Below, piece by piece: positions 5,010 to 5,328 of a stretch of 5,328 nt of DNA. The stretch is from Pseudomonadota bacterium. GTDB taxonomy: Bacteria; BMS3Abin14. Under the pieces are notes generated by a model that made no database searches, was not told the origin of the DNA, and was given only the letters and a program-made list of their open reading frames with translations. The first letter of the stretch is position 1. The number at the start of each line of letters is the position of its first letter. The stretch lies in assembly GCA_016937135.1 (NCBI GenBank), contig JAFGWO010000013.1:1-5328 (forward strand), written 5' to 3'. The translations under genes were made by a program, and so were the position numbers.

Positions 5010-5328
5010 GTGCCTTCCGATCTTTCCAGGCTGGGCAGGCTGATCAGGCAGAGCGGCCGACTGGCCGACCCGGCCGGTCTGGAGGATCTCCTCGGCGTTC
5101 TCGCGGGCGGGGCGGCCGACCTTGGCCTTAACCGGGACTTCACGCGCAGGGTGGTGACCTCATCCCTTCGCACGGCCGATCCCAGAGCAGCCCTCAATCG
5201 CATGGCCAGGGTCCTCACTTCCGTCCAGGACCCCAATTTCTATTCCCTCCTGGAAGACCCGGCCGGCATCCGTTCCCTCATGGTCATCCTCGGATACAGC
5301 CATTTCCTCTCTTCCCTGATCCTGCGCT
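5010..5328 (+). CDS. glnE: Probable glutamine synthetase adenylyltransferase, N-terminal fragment
   Basis: Partial frame cut by the right edge of the window; 106 codons are visible from GTG 5010 with no stop. GlnE adenylylates glutamine synthetase when nitrogen is plentiful and removes the AMP when it is scarce, under control of PII. The visible part is only the poorly conserved start of this roughly 900-1000-residue protein. Residues 58-106 (ALNRMARVLTSVQDP, then LLEDPAGIRSLMVILGYSHFLSSLILR) resemble the GlnE pattern of a helical NLxRxL segment followed by LLxLFGxSxFLAxLLLR just before the first nucleotidyltransferase domain. The nucleotidyltransferase motif (GxSDxD-like) would lie beyond the window, so the call is provisional. 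Supporting context: glnE next to mtnA and gatB is a gene order I recall from Geobacter-type deltaproteobacteria. The start sits four bases after the mtnA stop with a strong GAGGTGA, implying co-transcription and probable translational coupling. Confidence 0.72.
   Translation, partial: MPSDLSRLGRLIRQSGRLADPAGLEDLLGVLAGGAADLGLNRDFTRRVVTSSLRTADPRAALNRMARVLTSVQDPNFYSLLEDPAGIRSLMVILGYSHFLSSLILR

Noticed and set aside
5005..5043. ATG at 5005 overlapping the mtnA stop
   Set aside because: It reads only 12 codons before a stop, whereas GTG 5010 opens a long frame with GlnE-like sequence and sits at a suitable distance from GAGGTGA.

Overview
The window carries a housekeeping gene cluster of a moderately GC-rich bacterium. 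All genes lie on the + strand in the order gatC, gatA, gatB, mtnA, then the 5' end of what is most likely glnE. The protein sequences and this gene order fit a deltaproteobacterium in the broad sense (Desulfobacterota, a Geobacter- or Syntrophus-like lineage). That placement rests on family knowledge and gene order, not on a marker gene in the window.

Layout. Bases 1-281 are an upstream non-coding leader that opens with a hairpin repeat. gatC (282-569, TTG start), gatA (773-2233) and gatB (2416-3846) encode the three subunits of the tRNA-dependent amidotransferase GatCAB. All catalytic and metal-site residues I could check are present. mtnA (3956-5005) encodes methylthioribose-1-phosphate isomerase of methionine salvage. 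Four bases after its stop, a GTG codon with a strong Shine-Dalgarno opens a reading frame that runs off the right edge. Its N-terminal region looks like glutamine synthetase adenylyltransferase.

Function. GatCAB converts misacylated Glu-tRNA(Gln) and/or Asp-tRNA(Asn) to the correct amidated tRNAs, using glutamine as the usual ammonia donor. GlnE adjusts glutamine synthetase activity. The cluster therefore joins a major glutamine user to the glutamine supply regulator, with a sulfur-salvage gene between them. Joint regulation is an inference.

The spacers are the unusual part. A 36-base hairpin element occurs twice in inverted orientation (1-36 and 2232-2267, 34 of 36 bases identical), bracketing gatC-gatA; the second copy overlaps the gatA stop codon. 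The gatA-gatB spacer holds four consecutive hairpins followed by a T8 run. The gatC-gatA and gatB-mtnA spacers share purine-rich AAGGAGG-type tracts, and the latter also carries the widely dispersed CCCTGAGCTTGTCGAAGGG repeat. I see no CRISPR array, tRNA, rRNA, transposase, phage gene or obviously new protein system. The repeats, not the genes, deserve a second look.
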